Source of the DNA: Sporocytophaga sp.
Lineage (GTDB): Bacteria; Bacteroidota; Bacteroidia; Cytophagales; Cytophagaceae
Direction of reading: 5' to 3'
NCBI RefSeq assembly: GCF_017745095.1
Contig: NZ_JAGHZZ010000001.1
Coordinates: 496,001-560,000 of the forward strand
DNA: 64,000 nt
The stretch's first letter is position 1. Each line of letters opens with the position of its first letter. The translations under genes and the position numbers were made by a program. This document shows, in pieces, positions 34,019 through 43,291 of the stretch. Under the pieces are notes generated by a model. That model ran no database searches. It was not told where the DNA came from and saw only the letters and a list, made by a program, of their open reading frames with translations.

Positions 34019-35230
34019 ATGAAAACGATAAATATAGGAATTTTAAGAGAAGGCAGAATACCAACCGATAGAAGAGTTCCCTTATTGCCGGAGCAGTGCA
34101 AGGCGATAAGCGAAAAATATCCTTTTGTAAAATTTTTCATTCAGCCTAGCCCGGAAAGATGTGTGAAAGATTCAGAGTATGAGGCTCTTGGTTTTCCACT
34201 CCAGGAAGATTTATCTTGCTGCCATATACTTTTTGGGGTAAAGGAAGTGCCTATTCCACTTCTGCTTCATGATAAAACATATTTCTTTTTTTCTCATACC
34301 ATAAAGAAACAGCCTCATAATAAGAAATTATTACAGACGATCATTGAAAAACGAATTAGGCTTATTGATTATGAGGTTTTAACGGATAAAAATGGTAATA
34401 GAATAATAGCATTTGGAAGGTATGCAGGAATTGTCGGTACTTATAATGCTTTTTATACTTATGGTCAGAGGTATGGTTCCTATAATTTGAAAAGAGCATT
34501 TGAGTGTTATGATTATGCAGAGTTAAAGCAAGAGCTGAAAAAAGTGAAACTGCCGTCAATTAAAATTGCTTTAACAGGAGGTGGAAGAGTGAGTAATGGC
34601 GCTATTGAAATTTTTGACGAGCTTAAAATTTCTAAAGTTGCTCCCTCTGATTTCTTAACGAAAAGTTTTTCTTATCCAGTTTATTGTCAGCTCCGATCGG
34701 CAGACTATCATAAAAAAAGAAATGGAGAACCATGGTCCGGGGAGGAGTTCTATACTCATCCTGAAAGGTTTTATTCCACTTTTTATAAATATGAAAAAGT
34801 TACCGACTTGCTCATTGCCGGAGCTTACTGGAATCCTAAAGCCCCTGCGCTTTTTACCAAAGAAGATATGTTTAGGGATGATTTTAATATAAGGATTATT
34901 GCAGATATTACCTGTGATATTGATGGTTCCATACCTTGTACCAAACGACCTTCAACTATAAATGATCCGGTTTATGATTACAATCCATTTACCGGAGAGC
35001 TTGAATTAGCATTTTCAAACCATGGAAATATAACTGTGATGGCAATTGATAATCTCCCTGGGGAACTAGCAAGGGATGCAAGCAAAGACTTTGGTAGACA
35101 GTTGATTGAAAATGTACTTCCCAACCTCCTAGGAGAAGATAAAGATCGTACAATTGAAAAGGCGACTATAACAAAAGGTGGAAAGCTTACAGAAAAATTC
35201 GAATATTTGGAAGATTACGTTAAGGGTTAA
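34019..35230 (+). CDS. Saccharopine dehydrogenase (LYS1-like) family oxidoreductase
   Basis: A 403-residue enzyme of the alanine dehydrogenase/PNT and LYS1 family. The N-terminal domain starts IGILREGRIPTDRRVPLLPEQ, as in saccharopine and alanine dehydrogenases. FGRYAGIVGTYNAFYTYG near residue 140 is typical of the LYS1 group. The NAD-binding region lies around 184 (KIALTGGGRVSNGAIEIF, a glycine-rich loop). RIIADITCDIDGSIPCTKRP near 290 is also a LYS1-type segment. It should oxidise or form an N-linked amino acid such as saccharopine, but its true substrate is unclear because no other lysine genes are near. It is transcribed alone. Confidence 0.8.
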   Translation: MKTINIGILREGRIPTDRRVPLLPEQCKAISEKYPFVKFFIQPSPERCVKDSEYEALGFPLQEDLSCCHILFGVKEVPIPLLLHDKTYFFFSHTIKKQPHNKKLLQTIIEKRIRLIDYEVLTDKNGNRIIAFGRYAGIVGTYNAFYTYGQRYGSYNLKRAFECYDYAELKQELKKVKLPSIKIALTGGGRVSNGAIEIFDELKISKVAPSDFLTKSFSYPVYCQLRSADYHKKRNGEPWSGEEFYTHPERFYSTFYKYEKVTDLLIAGAYWNPKAPALFTKEDMFRDDFNIRIIADITCDIDGSIPCTKRPSTINDPVYDYNPFTGELELAFSNHGNITVMAIDNLPGELARDASKDFGRQLIENVLPNLLGEDKDRTIEKATITKGGKLTEKFEYLEDYVKG

Positions 35231-35324
35231 TTGGTTGAATTTAAGTAATATTTGTACATGCAAATGTACGATTATGTGGATTAAAATATAAATTGCATAT
35301 TTGCAGTAATAATTTATAATTTAA

Positions 35325-38078
35325 ATGGAAAAATATTCATATATCAGTAATGCTCACACAGATTACCTGGATGAGCTTTACAAAAGCTACAAAGAAAACC
35401 CTGAGTCGGTAGATTACAGCTGGCAGAAATTTTTTGAGGGTTTTGATTTTTCAACACAGAAATATGGGGAAAACGGTGGCAAGACTAATGGCCATGCTGC
35501 AAAAGGTGCAGTATCAGTTTCTTCAGATTCAGTTCTAAAAGAAATTAAAGTGAGCCAATTGATCCATTCTTATAGAAGCAGAGCTCACTTAAAATCTAAA
35601 ACTAACCCAGTAAGAGAAAGAAAAGACAGAAGCGCTTTGCTTGATCTTAAAGATTTTGGTCTTTCGGATGCAGACCTTGATACATCTTTCCAAGCGGGTG
35701 AGCAGCTGGGAATGGCTGGAGCCACTTTACGTAAAATTGTTGAGACTTTAAAATATATATATGAAGGTCCGATAGGATTTGAGTATTCATATATAAGAGA
35801 GCCTGAAATCAGAGAGTGGATAAAAGATAAGGTAGAAAAAGAATCTCTTAATTATCAGTTAAGTGCTGATGAGAAAAAAAGAATTCTTTACAAGCTGAAT
35901 GAGGCTGTAGTATTTGAGAACTTCCTTCATACAAAATATATAGGTCAGAAGAGGTTCTCTCTTGAAGGAGGAGAAACTACAATCCCTGCACTTGATGTAT
36001 TGATCAGTAAAAGTGCAGAGCATGGAGTAGAAGAAGTTGTGATTGGTATGGCGCACAGAGGAAGACTAAATGTCCTTGCCAATATCATGAATAAAACCTA
36101 CGAACACATATTTAATGAGTTCGAAGGTACTGCAGTTCCGGATCTTACCATGGGTGATGGTGATGTGAAATACCACATGGGGTATTCCAGCGAGATAACT
36201 ACAGTAAACAATAAAAAGGTTTATCTTAAGCTTGCTCCGAACCCTTCTCACCTTGAGGCTGTGGATCCTGTGGTTCTCGGTTATGTAAGAGCAAAAGCAG
36301 ACAGATTATACAAATACGATTACAAGAAAATTCTTCCTGTATTGATTCATGGTGATGCTGCTGTTGCTGGACAGGGAATTGTTTATGAGATCGCTCAGAT
36401 GTCTAAACTTCCAGGATACAATGTTGGCGGTACAATACATTTTGTAATCAATAACCAGGTTGGTTTTACGACTGACTTTGATGATGCACGTTCAAGTATC
36501 TACTGTACGGATGTTGCAAAAATCATTGATGCTCCTGTTCTTCACGTAAATGGTGATGATCCGGAAGCTGTGGTATTCTGTATGAAAGTAGCTGCTGAAT
36601 ACAGACAAAAATTCCAGAGAGATATCTTCATTGATATGGTGTGTTACAGAAGACATGGCCACAATGAAAGTGATGAGCCTAAATTTACACAGCCTTCTCT
36701 CTATAATATTATTGCAAGACATCCGAATCCAAGAGAAGTATACAACAAAAAGCTTATTGAAAAAGGTGATGTTGATGCTCAGCTTGCAAAAAATATGGAT
36801 AAGGAGTTCAGAGAAATGCTTCAGGATCGTCTTAATCAGGTGAAGCAAAAAGCACTTCCATATACATTCCAGAAAATGGAAAAAGAATGGCAGGAACTAA
36901 GACGCTCTACACCTGCTGATTTTGAACAATCTCCGGATACATTCATCTCTCAGGAGACTATTGATAAAGTCGGTAACGCTCTATCAACAATTCCTGATGG
37001 GTTCAAACCATTGAAGCAGATTGAAAAACTTCTGAAAGAGAGAAAAGAACAATTCTTTGAAACAAAAGTACTGAACTGGGCAAGCGCAGAATTACTTGCT
37101 TACGGATCTCTTCTTCTTGACAGAAAAATAGTAAGAATAAGCGGACAGGACGTTCAAAGAGGTACATTCTCTCACAGACATGCGGTTTTAAAAGACGCAG
37201 AAACAAACGAGCCATATTTCACTCTAAACAATATTGCGGATAATCAGAAGAGCTTCAGAATATACAACTCATTGTTGTCTGAAAACGCTGTTCTTGGTTT
37301 TGAATATGGTTATGCAATGGCCAATCCTAATGCTCTTGTAATCTGGGAAGCACAGTTCGGTGACTTTGCTAACGGAGCACAGGTAATGATTGACCAGTTT
37401 ATATCAAGCTCTGAGACTAAGTGGCAAAGACAAAACGGAGTCGTGATGTTATTGCCTCATGGTTATGAGGGACAAGGTCCGGAGCACTCAAGTGCAAGAT
37501 TGGAAAGATTTATAGAATTAGGTGCTGACTATAACATTATTGTTGCAAACATCACCGAGCCTTCAAACTTCTTCCATGCATTGAGAAGACAAGTGACCTG
37601 GCCTTTCAGAAAGCCATTAATTGTTATGTCTCCTAAGTCTCTTTTAAGAAATCCATCAGTGGTATCTCCAATGAACGAATTCATGAGTGGAAAATTCAGA
37701 GAGATCATTGACGACAAAGAGGCAGATCCTAAAAAAGTGAAAAAAGTTTTATTGTGCTCTGGAAAAGTATATTATGATCTACTTGATGAGAAGGTAAACA
37801 ATAAGAGAAGTGATGTTGCAATTGTGAGGCTTGAACAATTATATCCTCTTGCCCAAGATCAGTTGAATGCTATTCTTAACAAATACAAGGGCGCTAAAGT
37901 GGTTTGGGTTCAGGAAGAGCCTGTAAACATGGGAGCATGGGAGTATATATTGAGAAATCTGTATAAGAAAGCCGATATTGATGTAGTTGCCAGAGATGAG
38001 GCTGCTTCTCCAGCGGTAGGATACCTGAAAGCTCATAACGAGTCACAAAAAGATCTTGTACAACAAGCATTTGCATAA
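35325..38078 (+). CDS. sucA: 2-oxoglutarate dehydrogenase E1 component
   Basis: A 917-residue thiamine-diphosphate enzyme that decarboxylates 2-oxoglutarate in the citric acid cycle. The N-terminal E2-binding segment (YLDELYKSYKENPESVDYSWQ) is present. IGMAHRGRLNVLAN, LAPNPSHLEAVDPV and GDAAVAGQG (residues about 240-350) are hallmarks. The ThDP site is near 418-470 (HVNGDDPEAV, CYRRHGHNESDEP). The C-terminal transketolase part has GTFSHRHAV and LLPHGYEGQGPEHSSARLER. It leads sucB, an unknown secreted protein and lpd in one direction. A 6-bp inverted repeat lies upstream at 35254-35269. Confidence 0.97.
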   Translation: MEKYSYISNAHTDYLDELYKSYKENPESVDYSWQKFFEGFDFSTQKYGENGGKTNGHAAKGAVSVSSDSVLKEIKVSQLIHSYRSRAHLKSKTNPVRERKDRSALLDLKDFGLSDADLDTSFQAGEQLGMAGATLRKIVETLKYIYEGPIGFEYSYIREPEIREWIKDKVEKESLNYQLSADEKKRILYKLNEAVVFENFLHTKYIGQKRFSLEGGETTIPALDVLISKSAEHGVEEVVIGMAHRGRLNVLANIMNKTYEHIFNEFEGTAVPDLTMGDGDVKYHMGYSSEITTVNNKKVYLKLAPNPSHLEAVDPVVLGYVRAKADRLYKYDYKKILPVLIHGDAAVAGQGIVYEIAQMSKLPGYNVGGTIHFVINNQVGFTTDFDDARSSIYCTDVAKIIDAPVLHVNGDDPEAVVFCMKVAAEYRQKFQRDIFIDMVCYRRHGHNESDEPKFTQPSLYNIIARHPNPREVYNKKLIEKGDVDAQLAKNMDKEFREMLQDRLNQVKQKALPYTFQKMEKEWQELRRSTPADFEQSPDTFISQETIDKVGNALSTIPDGFKPLKQIEKLLKERKEQFFETKVLNWASAELLAYGSLLLDRKIVRISGQDVQRGTFSHRHAVLKDAETNEPYFTLNNIADNQKSFRIYNSLLSENAVLGFEYGYAMANPNALVIWEAQFGDFANGAQVMIDQFISSSETKWQRQNGVVMLLPHGYEGQGPEHSSARLERFIELGADYNIIVANITEPSNFFHALRRQVTWPFRKPLIVMSPKSLLRNPSVVSPMNEFMSGKFREIIDDKEADPKKVKKVLLCSGKVYYDLLDEKVNNKRSDVAIVRLEQLYPLAQDQLNAILNKYKGAKVVWVQEEPVNMGAWEYILRNLYKKADIDVVARDEAASPAVGYLKAHNESQKDLVQQAFA

Positions 38079-38118
38079 TAATTGAATTAATAACCTTTTT
38101 CACTAAATAATAAAGAGA

Positions 38119-39603
38119 ATGGCTTTAGAAATAAAAGTCCCGGTAGTCGGGGAATCTATATCAGAAGTAACAGTTGCAAGATGGAATAAGAAAGACGGGG
38201 ATTTTGTTAATGCAGATGAACTTCTTTGTGAACTTGAGTCTGATAAAGCGACTTTTGAATTAAATGCAGAAACAGCTGGTATCCTCCGTATCAAAGCGAA
38301 AGAAGGAGAAACTGTAGTGATTGGCGGACTTCTTTGCGAAATCGAGCCAAGTGGCAAGAGTGAAGCAAAACCTAAAGAAGCAGCCAAAGAAGAAGCTCCG
38401 GCTCAAACTTCAGGAAGCTCTGTAATTGAAATGAAGGTGCCAACAGTAGGGGAATCTATCTCAGAAGTAACGCTTGCGCGTTGGTTTAAAAAGAATGGTG
38501 AAGCAGTTGCTGCTGAAGAAGTTCTTTGTGAGTTAGAATCAGACAAAGCTACATTTGAGCTTACAGCGGAAGCTTCTGGAACACTAGAGATCATTGCACA
38601 AGAAGGAGCAGTTCTTCCGATTGGAGCGGCTATTTGTAAAATATCAGGAGCAGTTGCCAAATCAGGAGCTAAAACTGCTGCTGCACCAGTTGCAGGAAAT
38701 ACTGACTATGCTAAGGGACATACTTCCCCTGCAGCAGGTAAGATACTTGCAGAAAAAGGTATTACTCCGACTGCTGTTGCTGGTACTGGCAAAGACGGAA
38801 GAATTACTAAAGAAGATGCACTGAATGCTGAAGCTGTTAAGAAGGAAAGCGCACCAGTTGTAAAACCGACAGAAGCTGCTAAGCCTGCTGCTCAAAGCGG
38901 AGCAAGAAGCCAAAGAAGAGAGAAAATGACAAGTCTGAGAAAGACTGTGTCAAGGAGACTTGTTGCTGTTAAAAATGAAACAGCAATGCTTACTACTTTC
39001 AACGAAGTAGATATGAAGCCAATCATGGATCTGAGAGCGAAATATAAAGATCAGTTCAAAGATAAGTATCAGGTTGGTTTAGGTTTTATGTCTTTCTTTA
39101 CTAAAGCTTGCTGCCTTGCTCTTCGAGAGTTTCCTGCAGTTAATGCTTATATTGAGGGTGAGGAAATCGTTTACAATGACTTCTGTGATGTATCGATCGC
39201 CGTTTCAGCTCCGAAAGGACTTGTTGTTCCTGTGATTCGTAATGCAGAATCAATGTCTTTTGATCAGATAGAGAAAGAAGTAGTAAGACTTGCAGGACGT
39301 GCAAGAGACAATAAACTTACTATTGATGAGATGACAGGAGGTACTTTCACTATTACAAACGGTGGTATCTTCGGATCTATGCTTTCTACTCCGATTATCA
39401 ATGCTCCTCAGTCTGCGATTCTTGGAATGCATAATATAGTTGAAAGACCAGTTGCTGTGGGTGGACAAGTAGTTATTCGTCCGATTATGTATGTAGCACT
39501 TTCTTACGATCACAGAATTATTGACGGAAGAGAGTCAGTAGGTTTCCTTGTGAGAGTAAAACAACTACTTGAAGATCCTTCAAGATTATTATTAGGGATA
39601 TAA
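38119..39603 (+). CDS. sucB: Dihydrolipoamide succinyltransferase E2 with two lipoyl domains
   Basis: A 494-residue E2 component. Two lipoyl domains are present, at about 1-78 and 103-178, each with the lipoylated lysine in [11 protein letters not shown]. Then come an Ala/Pro linker, an E1/E3-binding domain ([13 protein letters not shown], near 208) and the catalytic domain (about 260-494), ending with [18 protein letters not shown], where His and Asp are catalytic. Most SucB proteins of Gram-negative bacteria have one lipoyl domain and about 400 residues, so the second one accounts for the extra length. The two domains are similar enough to suggest an internal duplication. Confidence 0.95.
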   Translation: MALEIKVPVVGESISEVTVARWNKKDGDFVNADELLCELESDKATFELNAETAGILRIKAKEGETVVIGGLLCEIEPSGKSEAKPKEAAKEEAPAQTSGSSVIEMKVPTVGESISEVTLARWFKKNGEAVAAEEVLCELESDKATFELTAEASGTLEIIAQEGAVLPIGAAICKISGAVAKSGAKTAAAPVAGNTDYAKGHTSPAAGKILAEKGITPTAVAGTGKDGRITKEDALNAEAVKKESAPVVKPTEAAKPAAQSGARSQRREKMTSLRKTVSRRLVAVKNETAMLTTFNEVDMKPIMDLRAKYKDQFKDKYQVGLGFMSFFTKACCLALREFPAVNAYIEGEEIVYNDFCDVSIAVSAPKGLVVPVIRNAESMSFDQIEKEVVRLAGRARDNKLTIDEMTGGTFTITNGGIFGSMLSTPIINAPQSAILGMHNIVERPVAVGGQVVIRPIMYVALSYDHRIIDGRESVGFLVRVKQLLEDPSRLLLGI

Positions 39604-39608
39604 GAAAT

Positions 39609-40547
39609 ATGTATTATTTCAGACTGCTTTTAGTTTTTCTTTCTCTGATTTTTGCATCGTCACAAAGCAATGCTCAAATCTTTGACATAAAGTTGAGTGA
39701 TGCTAAGAAGATCAAAGAAAGGAAACTGATTGTAGTGCTTGCAGATACAACCCGCGCCTGGGGAAAAAGGAGCAATGATTTAGTGAAGTCCATTGTTCCA
39801 AAATATTGGGATTCAATTTCAATAGAATTCATGGATCTTTCACAGGTAAGGAAATTATATGCGTCAAAAAATACTGAATATTTTACCCTCGAATTTTCTT
39901 CTCTTAGAAATCAGAAAAATCCTCTTCTTGAAAAACTCAGTCCTGAGGTAGATCCCAGATCTGTATTGTGGAATGCCAAAGAACATGGGTATTTTGAGCT
40001 GGCATTGTCAGAAAATTTTGAAAAGCCATTTTATAAGTTTCGAACAGCAGTATCAGCACCTATTGAAGGAGATTTTATTATCGCTGTTCAGCAAATTTCT
40101 AAACTGATTGCTTATAAAAAATTGGATCCTGGATTTTCCGATAAGGAATATTTCAGATCGATTGCAGGAAAAGCTCAGATTCTAAAAGATAGGACATTGA
40201 TGATTGATACCCTTCAGCTGAAACGTTTTTTCAAAACGTTTACATATGTTTCTGAGGAATACACTCAGAAGTATCAGTTGACAGATTTTGCGGAGATTAC
40301 AGAAAAGATAAAAGGATCAGATAGTGTAGTGGCGTATACGGCTGTTATACCATATACTGATGTATTGGGAAGAGGTAAAAGTTTTGAAGGCACTACAGGA
40401 GGAGGAATGGATGCATATGAAGGGAATATTTATTACCTGCATGTTGTTATAGATGCCAGAGAGGGCGAAATTATAAGTTTTGCAAAAGATGAAAATGCCA
40501 ATATTGAGCGAAGAAGCTTGAGGCAGTTTGTCAGATATTTCGAATAA
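39609..40547 (+). CDS. Secreted or periplasmic protein of unknown function
   Basis: A 312-residue protein with a signal peptide (residues 1-22, ending SNAQ). The mature part mixes helices and strands with no motif I recognise. It has several Lys-Asp rich segments and a C-terminal region (GDFIIAVQQISKLI, then TPY-like strands and YYLHVVIDAREGEIISFAKDE) that may be beta-rich. It starts five bases after sucB and 37 bases before lpd, so it is transcribed with the 2-oxoglutarate dehydrogenase genes although it is exported. It may be an unrelated passenger. Confidence 0.6.
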   Translation: MYYFRLLLVFLSLIFASSQSNAQIFDIKLSDAKKIKERKLIVVLADTTRAWGKRSNDLVKSIVPKYWDSISIEFMDLSQVRKLYASKNTEYFTLEFSSLRNQKNPLLEKLSPEVDPRSVLWNAKEHGYFELALSENFEKPFYKFRTAVSAPIEGDFIIAVQQISKLIAYKKLDPGFSDKEYFRSIAGKAQILKDRTLMIDTLQLKRFFKTFTYVSEEYTQKYQLTDFAEITEKIKGSDSVVAYTAVIPYTDVLGRGKSFEGTTGGGMDAYEGNIYYLHVVIDAREGEIISFAKDENANIERRSLRQFVRYFE

Positions 40548-40584
40548 TCATTTCACAATTTTAACTTTTTAAATTTCTGATCAT

Positions 40585-41982
40585 ATGACATATGATGTTG
40601 TAGTTATTGGTTCGGGTCCTGGCGGTTATGTTGCTGCCATCAGATGTGCCCAGTTAGGAATGAAAACAGCTCTGGTTGAGAAATATACTTCGTTAGGAGG
40701 TACTTGTCTTAATGTGGGTTGTATACCATCAAAAGCATTGCTGGATTCTTCAGAGCATTATCATAATGCTGCTCATGCTTTTAAGGCACATGGTATTGAG
40801 TTAAAAGATCTGAAGGCAAATATTAAGCAAATGATTCAGAGAAAAGGCGATGTTGTTAGCAAAACGGTAGACGGCATCAACTTTTTGATGAAGAAAAATA
40901 AAATTGATGTATACACTGGGCTTGGTTCATTCCTGGATAAAAACACCATACAGATAGCAGGTGCTGATGGAAACAAAACCATCACAACAAAGAAAACAAT
41001 CATTGCAACAGGTTCAAAACCTTCTTCATTGCCTTCAATTGCTATTGATAAGCAAAGAATCATTACTTCTACAGAAGCGCTTAACCTTACAGAGATCCCT
41101 AAGCAAATGATTGTTATAGGAGGTGGAGTAATTGGTCTGGAATTAGGTTCAGTATATGCGAGATTGGGTACAAAGATTACAGTTATAGAATACCTTGACT
41201 CAATTATTCCTACAATGGATAAAGCTCTTGGAAGGGAGTTACAAAAAGTATTGAAAGGTCTAGGCTTTGAATTTTACTTCAATCATAAAGTTACAGGTGC
41301 AACTGTAAAAGGAAAAGAAGTAAGCGTTAAGGCAGATGATAAGCTTGGTAATTCAGTTGAGTTTAAAGGTGATTATTGCCTTGTGTCTGTTGGAAGAAAA
41401 CCTTATACTGAAGGTTTAGGTCTTGAGAAAGCCGGAGTAAAGCTGGATGAAAGGGGAAGAATTGCAGTAAATGATCATTTGGAAACTTCAGTTCCTGGTA
41501 TCTATGCAATCGGTGATGTAGTGCGTGGTGCTATGCTTGCACATAAAGCTGAAGAAGAAGGGGTATTTGTAGCTGAGTATATGGCTGGTCAAAAACCACA
41601 TATTAATTATAATCTGATTCCAGGAGTTGTTTATACCTGGCCTGAAGTTGCAGCAGTAGGTTTTACTGAAGAGCAATTAAAAGAGCAGGGAAGAGCATAT
41701 AAAACAGGATCATTTCCATTCAAAGCTTTAGGAAGAGCTAGAGCAAGTATGGATCTGGACGGGTTTGTAAAAGTTCTTGCAGATAAAGGAACAGACGAAA
41801 TTCTTGGAGTACATATTATTGGTCCTAGAGCTGCTGATATGATAGCAGAGGCTGTTGTAGCGATGGAGTTCAGAGCGTCTGCAGAAGATGTTTCAAGAAT
41901 GTCACATGCTCACCCGACCTACACTGAAGCCTTTAAAGAGGCATGCCTTGCGGCAACTGAGAACAGAGCGTTGCATATGTAA
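40585..41982 (+). CDS. lpd: Dihydrolipoyl dehydrogenase (E3)
   Basis: A 465-residue flavoprotein that reoxidises the lipoyl groups of 2-oxoacid dehydrogenases. The FAD site is VIGSGPGGYVAAIRCAQLG (residues 6-24). The redox disulfide is in GGTCLNVGCIPSKALL (near 37-52). The NAD site is VIGGGVIGLELGSVYARLG near 177. The active-site His-Glu pair is in HAHPTYTEAFKEA near 444. It closes the sucA-sucB cluster and serves E2 there and probably other complexes. A clear terminator follows. Confidence 0.97.
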   Translation: MTYDVVVIGSGPGGYVAAIRCAQLGMKTALVEKYTSLGGTCLNVGCIPSKALLDSSEHYHNAAHAFKAHGIELKDLKANIKQMIQRKGDVVSKTVDGINFLMKKNKIDVYTGLGSFLDKNTIQIAGADGNKTITTKKTIIATGSKPSSLPSIAIDKQRIITSTEALNLTEIPKQMIVIGGGVIGLELGSVYARLGTKITVIEYLDSIIPTMDKALGRELQKVLKGLGFEFYFNHKVTGATVKGKEVSVKADDKLGNSVEFKGDYCLVSVGRKPYTEGLGLEKAGVKLDERGRIAVNDHLETSVPGIYAIGDVVRGAMLAHKAEEEGVFVAEYMAGQKPHINYNLIPGVVYTWPEVAAVGFTEEQLKEQGRAYKTGSFPFKALGRARASMDLDGFVKVLADKGTDEILGVHIIGPRAADMIAEAVVAMEFRASAEDVSRMSHAHPTYTEAFKEACLAATENRALHM

Positions 41983-42002
41983 TTGTTATGTTTAAAATTA
42001 TT

Positions 42003-42036
42003 AAAGGGCTGTTCTGATTAAGAATAGCCCTTTTTT
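42003..42036 (+). terminator. Terminator after lpd
   Basis: A 13-bp stem (AAAGGGCTGTTCT at 42003-42015 with AGAATAGCCCTTT at 42021-42033, one G-T mismatch) with a 5-base loop, followed by TTTTGTTT. It ends the sucA-to-lpd cluster. Confidence 0.9.
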
Positions 42037-42190
42037 GTTTTATACAAGACCTTTCCATTTATATTTTGGGGAGGTAAATGAAAAATGGAAATGCCTGAAA
42101 AGCCCTTCAGTATTGTCGTTTTTTACCTCTTATTTTTAACTTATGAACGATTACTTTGTATAAGTATATAACTCTTAACACCTAACGAAA

Positions 42191-42622
42191 ATGTCACAAA
42201 TCAATCCTTATCTAACTTTCAATGGTAATTGCCAGGAAGCTTTTAACTTTTATAAATCCATATTTGGAGGAGAGTTTACGGCAGTTCAGAAATATAAAGA
42301 CATGCCTCCTTCTGAGGAATTTAAAATTGACACCAAGTTTGGAGACCGAATCATGCATGTTTCTCTGCCGATTAATAATGACAATGTACTTATGGGGTGC
42401 GATTCAAATCCTGAGTATGGAAAGGTTGTATTTGGGAGCAATATTACTTTGAGCTTTAGTGCAGATACAAAATCTGTTGCAGATAAAGTTTTTAATTCCT
42501 TATCGCAGGGAGGAAAAGTAGTAATGCCTTTAGCTGATACTTTCTGGGGCTCTTATTTTGGCATGTGTGAGGACAAATTCGGTATCAATTGGATGGTAAG
42601 TTTTGACTCGAAAACAAAATAA
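42191..42622 (+). CDS. VOC family protein, PhnB-like
   Basis: A 143-residue protein of the vicinal-oxygen-chelate fold, PhnB/glyoxalase-like branch. PYLTFNGNCQEAFNFYKSIFGGEF at the start and FGDRIMHVSLPI, ITLSFSADTK and the late PLADTFWGSYFGMCEDKFGINWMV are standard. PhnB-type proteins are often of unknown substrate, and the metal ligands are not all clear here. It lies in its own unit after the lpd terminator and 74 bases ahead of an SRPBCC gene, with which it may be paired, a common arrangement. Confidence 0.88.
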   Translation: MSQINPYLTFNGNCQEAFNFYKSIFGGEFTAVQKYKDMPPSEEFKIDTKFGDRIMHVSLPINNDNVLMGCDSNPEYGKVVFGSNITLSFSADTKSVADKVFNSLSQGGKVVMPLADTFWGSYFGMCEDKFGINWMVSFDSKTK

Positions 42623-42696
42623 AATTTGCAACCTTATTGAATTTTTTTTGAAACCAGGCTTAATTAAAAATATGTTATAAATAAAACTATATAACT

Positions 42697-43143
42697 ATGG
42701 TAACGCTGACATTACTTAAGTTTTCAATAAAGATAAATGCATCGCAAGATAAAGTGTGGAATGCACTTTGGTCTGATGCTTCATACCGTCAATGGGCAGA
42801 CGTTTTTAGTCCGGGTTCTTATGCAGAAAGTGATTGGAAGGAAGGGAGTAAAATAAAGTTCCTGACTGCTGATGGTGATGGTATGTTTAGTGTTATAGAA
42901 GTTAACAAACCCACTACTCAAATGACGTTCAGGCATCTGGGAACCATTTTAAAAGGTAAGGAGCAGCCAAAAACAGAAGAAAGCGAGGATTGGGAAGGAG
43001 CTAAGGAAAGTTACTTTCTTTCTGAAAATAATGGAGTGACTGAACTAAATGTGGAAGTGGATGTCACCAATAAATATCAGGATTATTTCAATAAAACATT
43101 TCCAAAAGCTCTGGAGATTGTTAAAGAAATTGCTGAGAGATAA
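42697..43143 (+). CDS. SRPBCC (AHSA1-like) domain protein
   Basis: A 148-residue protein of the START/SRPBCC fold in the AHSA1 branch. The opening KFSIKINASQDKVWNALWSD and the later SYAESDWKEGSKIKFL and MTFRHLG are standard for the family, which binds hydrophobic ligands in a deep cavity. The ligand is unknown. A promoter-like TTG (42648-42650) and TATGTTAT (42671-42678), 20 bases apart, stand upstream, so it may be transcribed separately from the VOC gene. A terminator lies downstream at 43257-43286. Confidence 0.8.
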   Translation: MVTLTLLKFSIKINASQDKVWNALWSDASYRQWADVFSPGSYAESDWKEGSKIKFLTADGDGMFSVIEVNKPTTQMTFRHLGTILKGKEQPKTEESEDWEGAKESYFLSENNGVTELNVEVDVTNKYQDYFNKTFPKALEIVKEIAER

Positions 43144-43256
43144 CCTACTAATGTTTGGTTCTTCCGAATGTGGTATTTAACCTTTGGAAAGAATGATTTT
43201 ATCAAAGTGAAATTTTTCAGTCTTAAAAGGAAATAAATTATTTTAATAAGTAAAAG

Positions 43257-43286
43257 GAAGCTCGGACAACCGAGCTTCTTTTTTTA
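43257..43286. terminator. Bidirectional terminator
   Basis: A perfect 9-bp stem (GAAGCTCGG at 43257-43265 with CCGAGCTTC at 43270-43278) and a 4-base loop ACAA, followed by seven T residues. It lies between two convergent genes, and an A-rich run (TAAAAGGAAG) on the left also gives a weak T-run on the minus strand. Confidence 0.88.
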
Positions 43287-43291
43287 TTTCT

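Noticed and set aside
36492-36848. Long minus-strand open frame inside sucA (and similar ones at 13327-13704 and 26974-27357)
   Set aside because: These mirror strongly conserved coding genes on the other strand and have no family match or start signals.
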